Assembly: GCA_024529925.1 (NCBI GenBank)
Contig: JAFEUB010001212.1
Location: forward strand, 186,001 to 250,000
Source: Ophthalmolycus amberensis
Lineage: Eukaryota > Chordata > Actinopteri > Perciformes > Zoarcidae
DNA: 64,000 bases
Direction: 5' to 3'
Shown: positions 1 through 64,000 of the stretch, piece by piece
Layout of the letters: each line of letters begins with the position of its first letter
How positions within the stretch are numbered: position 1 is the first letter of the stretch
Position numbers and translations under genes: made by a program
Notes under the pieces: generated by a model
Seen by the model: the letters and a program-made list of their open reading frames with translations, nothing else
Databases searched by the model: none
Told to the model about the DNA's origin: nothing

Positions 1-2252
1 GAATGCAGACTCAGACAGCAGAGTTCCATTTCAAAACCAAGATAATTTTTTTCTCTCAGTCAAGGGAAAAGACAGGAAATGGACAAAGTCAATAGGAGGC
101 GTCTCCACGCCTCCGCACGGTTCCAAGCCGGAAAGTGGCTAATCCTGCTGAGCGGCAGACGAAGCTGACAGGAAAACTGTCAAACGTCAATACGGAGGCG
201 CGTCCTCGCGCTCCGCTCGGATCTTAGCCGGGAAGTGGCCGGTCCGCGTCCGCGGCTGGCAGGCTGGATCGTCTGTGTGACACTCGAGGCTCGACACAGG
301 AACGCCAAGACTACACAGTTGATCTCCGAGGAACTAACTGGAAGGCTTCTTCGTACAGGTGAAAACCCGAGGCTCGACACTGTACGGCAGGCAAGTTGAA
401 AAAACGAAATGCATCGTTAGTAGCGGATCTTCAGAGAGTGAACAAACGGACTACTCACGGGTCGGAATACCAGGTAGGTAAACGGACGGACTGACAACTG
501 GGATGAGAGTGACAGGAGTATTTATGTCAGCTGGAGGTGATCACAGGAGATGAGGCACAGCTGTGCCTACGGAGAGAGGCGCGGCAGTGGGCGGGACTCG
601 TAGGAGGACACTACTGAGGGAAATACAGCAGAGTTAGACATAAATCCGTCCATTTTCGCACCACTCTCGCTCAGCTATTAGCTTCATTCCAGGTGGCCGT
701 GTCGTTGCGAAAATGTGTTTTTTTGCAATAATCAGATGAGAGGAAGAGTGAGCAGAGCCTTCTGCGTGTGCCCTCCTGACTTTAGTAGTTTGCCTGCTTT
801 CCTCACTTCTGTTTCTCTTCTCGTGCACTGATTTGTTTAAGCTAAATTGTCAATCCAACTCATTTCTCCGCCGGCCGCTCAACATGCACAATCGGCCGAA
901 AAGCTGCCGACAAGGGCCGACTAGTCCGTTTTGTCACCACTTCCCAGATCCCCCTGAACAGATCAGTGCATCCCTACTAATACCACATGAATAAGTCAAT
1001 TTCATTACAACTTGGGTCTTACGTTCATAGATATAGTTCAAACATCCAGTATAGTATTCTGTATGTAAACTGTGGCTGCTTGCTTGCGTGTATATGACGG
1101 TTACATCTGTTATATTAACTGAGTGTTTGGGATGGGTGTTGGTTTTGCTCAGGAACCCCTGGACACATGTGTGTTGACTTCTTCAACCGGCGGGTCGCCC
1201 CGCTCTGACTCATTATTTACATCTCGAGACGATCGGCCTCCTTCGCAATGCAAATCCACCTGCTATGATGGAATGAATGCCGGCATATTTCAGGTCCCGT
1301 GTCACCAACCACCGGTTTCATGCTCTTGCGTGGACAGAGCTGCTGAACTAAATGAGGCAGTGTTTGTCGCCTACGATCATACGAGAAGCCAATTTGTGCT
1401 GGAAACCCTCGCTGCGAAATGTAACCCTCGCCGTGCCACTCGGGGAAATTAGCCTGCTGATAAAGAGAGCCTGGAGGCAGAACTGTGTTCCCGTACTGAA
1501 GCATTGTTTTTACACCATCTCCGGGTCTTTTCCTGCATGTGTACTTCAGCTTGTTAAAAAGCCAACTAACGAGATGCCTCCCTCGCCTACGCGGGCTGAG
1601 GGAGGGTGTGGGGGGAGCGGGAGACGACAGCGGGCGGTGTAAAGGTCAGAGAGAGAAGAAGAAAATGTGACTCCGCTGTGTCGCAACAAACAAACGGCTC
1701 AGTCTGAGCGTTTGTACTTCATCGCTCTGCTGTGGTGCCGGGGAATGACACGAGTATGAAAGGTAATGCTTGCCATTGTTTTACAGCAGAAAAAAAAACA
1801 AGGATACAAATAAAGACAACAAAGGGATGAATACGAATGATTGACAGGCTGAAGGAATGATTACAGATTAATCATAGTTTAGATCCCAGCGATCATTCTG
1901 TTGCTGTCGGAGCCCACATATCCCAACAGAGTTTAAAAGGTGGCCTCTGATATGGCTAAGCTGTCGCAGCTTGGTGAAAAAGTCCCTTCAGCACAGATAA
2001 ACTGTAAACGTTACAGAGAAAGGGAGGAACACGGGGTTGATCAGGGCCCAGCACCCTGGAGCAGTGTGGCTGCTTTGATTTTGACTCAAAATCAGTATCA
2101 CGTTTACAATAAAACATTTGGGATAAAATCAGAAGAAAATGGATGAGGAAGGATCTGAGGGGGCCAAGAGGCAGAGATGTGATTTCACAATCAGACTTTA
2201 CAGAAGAGAAGAACAACACAGCAGCGGGGAGCGGGTTGAGAGCATTGTGTAC
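1..2252 (-). other. Start of last cpne8 intron (continues outside window)
   Basis: GC-rich at 1-600 with an imperfect 98-base tandem duplication. The segment ending near 976 (gatcagtgcatcccta) resembles the end of a hAT-type element. The terminal coding exon is not present. The 100-codon frames at 1123-1642 have no recognisable domain. Confidence 0.5.
88..283. repeat. Imperfect tandem duplication, about 98-base unit, GC-rich
   Basis: Unit 1 starts gtcaataggaggcgtc at 88 and unit 2 starts gtcaatacggaggcgcg at 186. Both continue with a related sequence, including CC(g/a)...GCCGG-AAGTGGC. Copies are diverged, so the duplication is not recent. Confidence 0.5.
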
Positions 2253-62623
<60,371 letters not shown>

Positions 62624-62700
62624 CCTGTGAAAAATTAAATGTTTTCCTTTTCCTCTTCGTTTGTGGTCCAGCCCCCTTTTTTATGAGCGGCAGGGGGATA
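62624..62700 (-). promoter_or_regulatory. Candidate proximal promoter / 5' UTR of cpne8
   Basis: Directly upstream of the start codon. Reading the minus strand, an A-rich TATA-like CATAAAAAAG lies at 62685-62676 in a C/G-rich setting. The last bases before the ATG (ttttttcacag|G) also resemble a 3' splice site. Either a short TATA-driven 5' UTR or a spliced upstream leader would fit; the sequence does not decide between them. Confidence 0.25.
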
Positions 62701-62842
62701 ACGAGGAACTGAGTGTGTGTGTGTGCGCCTCCTCGGCGAGAAGTGGAGCAAAGGTGCCAGCGAGAGGGAGCGAGAGAGGGAGCGAGAGAGAGGGAGAGAG
62801 CGAGAGAGAGAGAGAGGCTGGGAGATGTGATATCACATTTCT

Positions 62843-62945
<103 letters not shown>

Positions 62946-63736
62946 AATGTGAGTTTCTCTCCTTCTCCCTTCTCTCTGCCATCTCCTTCCCCTCTTTCTG
63001 TCCTTCTCCCACTCTTTTCAATTCAGTTCAGTTGACTTCAGCTCAGCTCATTTAAAATGCAGTGCTTCAGATTTACTGGAATGGAAGTGATGACAATGAT
63101 ACAATCATCAAGAAAAAAATGGAAAGAAATCCGTCGTGAAAAGTCTTTCCTGTGTGTGTTCCCCTGCCCTCAATACCCTCATTCACGTCAGTTCAATTCA
63201 GTTTGATTCAGTTCAGTTCAATGTGGGTTGTTGGCACGAAGCACTCCTCGCCCCTTCTTCCACGGCCGGATATAGCCTATTAGGGCCCCTGATGATGTCA
63301 TCAGGTGTAGCAGCAGGTGCGAAGTTTGAAAGATGTTCTTGTTACCTGGCAGGAGTGGGTCATATGGAATCATGGGATATGTAGGATCTAGTGTTTTACG
63401 TCCTTAACCTATTGTGACTAATAGTATGGATTTTTGTTATGCTTCTACTGTTTACATTTTGACAATTGTTGTGTTGATCTGACTCTTGTAAGTCCCTCAA
63501 CTTCATGGACGTATGACACCAAATAACTGAAGTGCACCTTTGAGGTCTAACTACAAGATTTGGATGCAGGCTCCCTGTACAAACTACCAAAAAACCCAGA
63601 GTACTTCCCCATTGTATCTGCTGTTGGTAATCTAGTCTTGCTGTGCCACACAGTTCAGTTTCTCTGCCACATACTTAGTCTGAGAGGAGATTACGAACAT
63701 TATTATTATTAGGGCTTGTAGAAACACTAATAAATC

Positions 63737-63776
63737 TCTCTCTCTCTCTCTCTCTCTGCTCCCTCTCTCTCTCTCT
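63737..63776. repeat. (CT)n microsatellite
   Basis: CT units with one GCTCC interruption, 5' flank. Confidence 0.93.
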
Positions 63777-64000
63777 GTGCTATGAGGACAAGCATCCAAA
63801 TTAATTAATTGGAAGGGAGACCCTCCGCTGCCGAAGAAAAGAACGACATGATGGATGTGAAGGGATAAAGGAGGATGGTCACATTATGTGAGACCTATAC
63901 GGTATGTTGAAGTGTGTCGCTCTGAGTTGTTCAGGAACAGAACACCTCCTTATTTCACTGAATGTGTCCTGTTTTAATACATTATGTTTTTTTTAAGTTA

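Noticed and set aside
1123..1642. Two overlapping plus-strand frames and one minus-strand frame around 1.1-1.6 kb
   Set aside because: Considered as the missing last cpne8 exon or a nested gene. None shows the FVPFRDY copine sequence or any known domain.
1..2252. Terminal coding exon of cpne8
   Set aside because: Looked for sequence encoding the FVPFRDY region on the minus strand and did not see it; it should lie beyond the window.

Overview
The window looks like nuclear DNA of a bony fish, most likely a percomorph-type teleost. It has long introns with GT-AG splice sites, very dense (CA)n/(GA)n/(CTC)n microsatellites and homopolymer tracts, and many decayed transposon relatives of kinds I recognise from teleost genomes. 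Nothing prokaryotic or viral is evident and there is no operon.

One protein-coding gene fills almost the whole window on the minus strand: a copine, best matched to copine-8 (cpne8). I could place 19 consecutive coding exons between 62623 (start codon) and 2253. Their lengths sum to 1506 bases, exactly 502 codons, with every exon phase matching the next and no stop. They encode C2A, C2B and most of the vWA (copine) domain. Only the last coding exon (about 60 residues in the family) is missing; it should lie beyond position 1. Copines are cytosolic proteins that move to membranes when calcium binds the two C2 domains; the vWA domain carries a modified metal-ion (MIDAS) site and binds partner proteins.

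Layout, in gene order from high to low coordinates: 64000-62624 upstream flank with a long (CT)n tract; exon 1, then a 15.7-kb intron 1; exons 2-6 (46868-32944) encode C2A, with a truncated LINE and a hAT-type MITE in intron 4; exons 7-11 (25353-17494) encode C2B, with a 1.1-kb hAT-type element flanked by an 8-bp target duplication in intron 9; exons 12-13 (15016-14661) form the basic linker; exons 14-19 (8097-2253) encode the vWA domain; 2252-1 is the start of the last intron.

I found no new multi-gene system. The points most worth a second look are dinucleotide repeats lying directly beside splice sites. In transcript sense these are (UG)11-U5 just before exon 17, (UG)28 directly after the exon 11 donor, UG repeats after exon 4, CA repeats after exon 14 and an 18-G run after exon 13. 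Also notable are the two transposons with intact target-site duplications, a 23-bp minisatellite with alternating unit types inside one of them, and several repeat families present in two or three copies. Repeat-family recognition is from memory and from comparing copies by eye within the window; no alignment was run.
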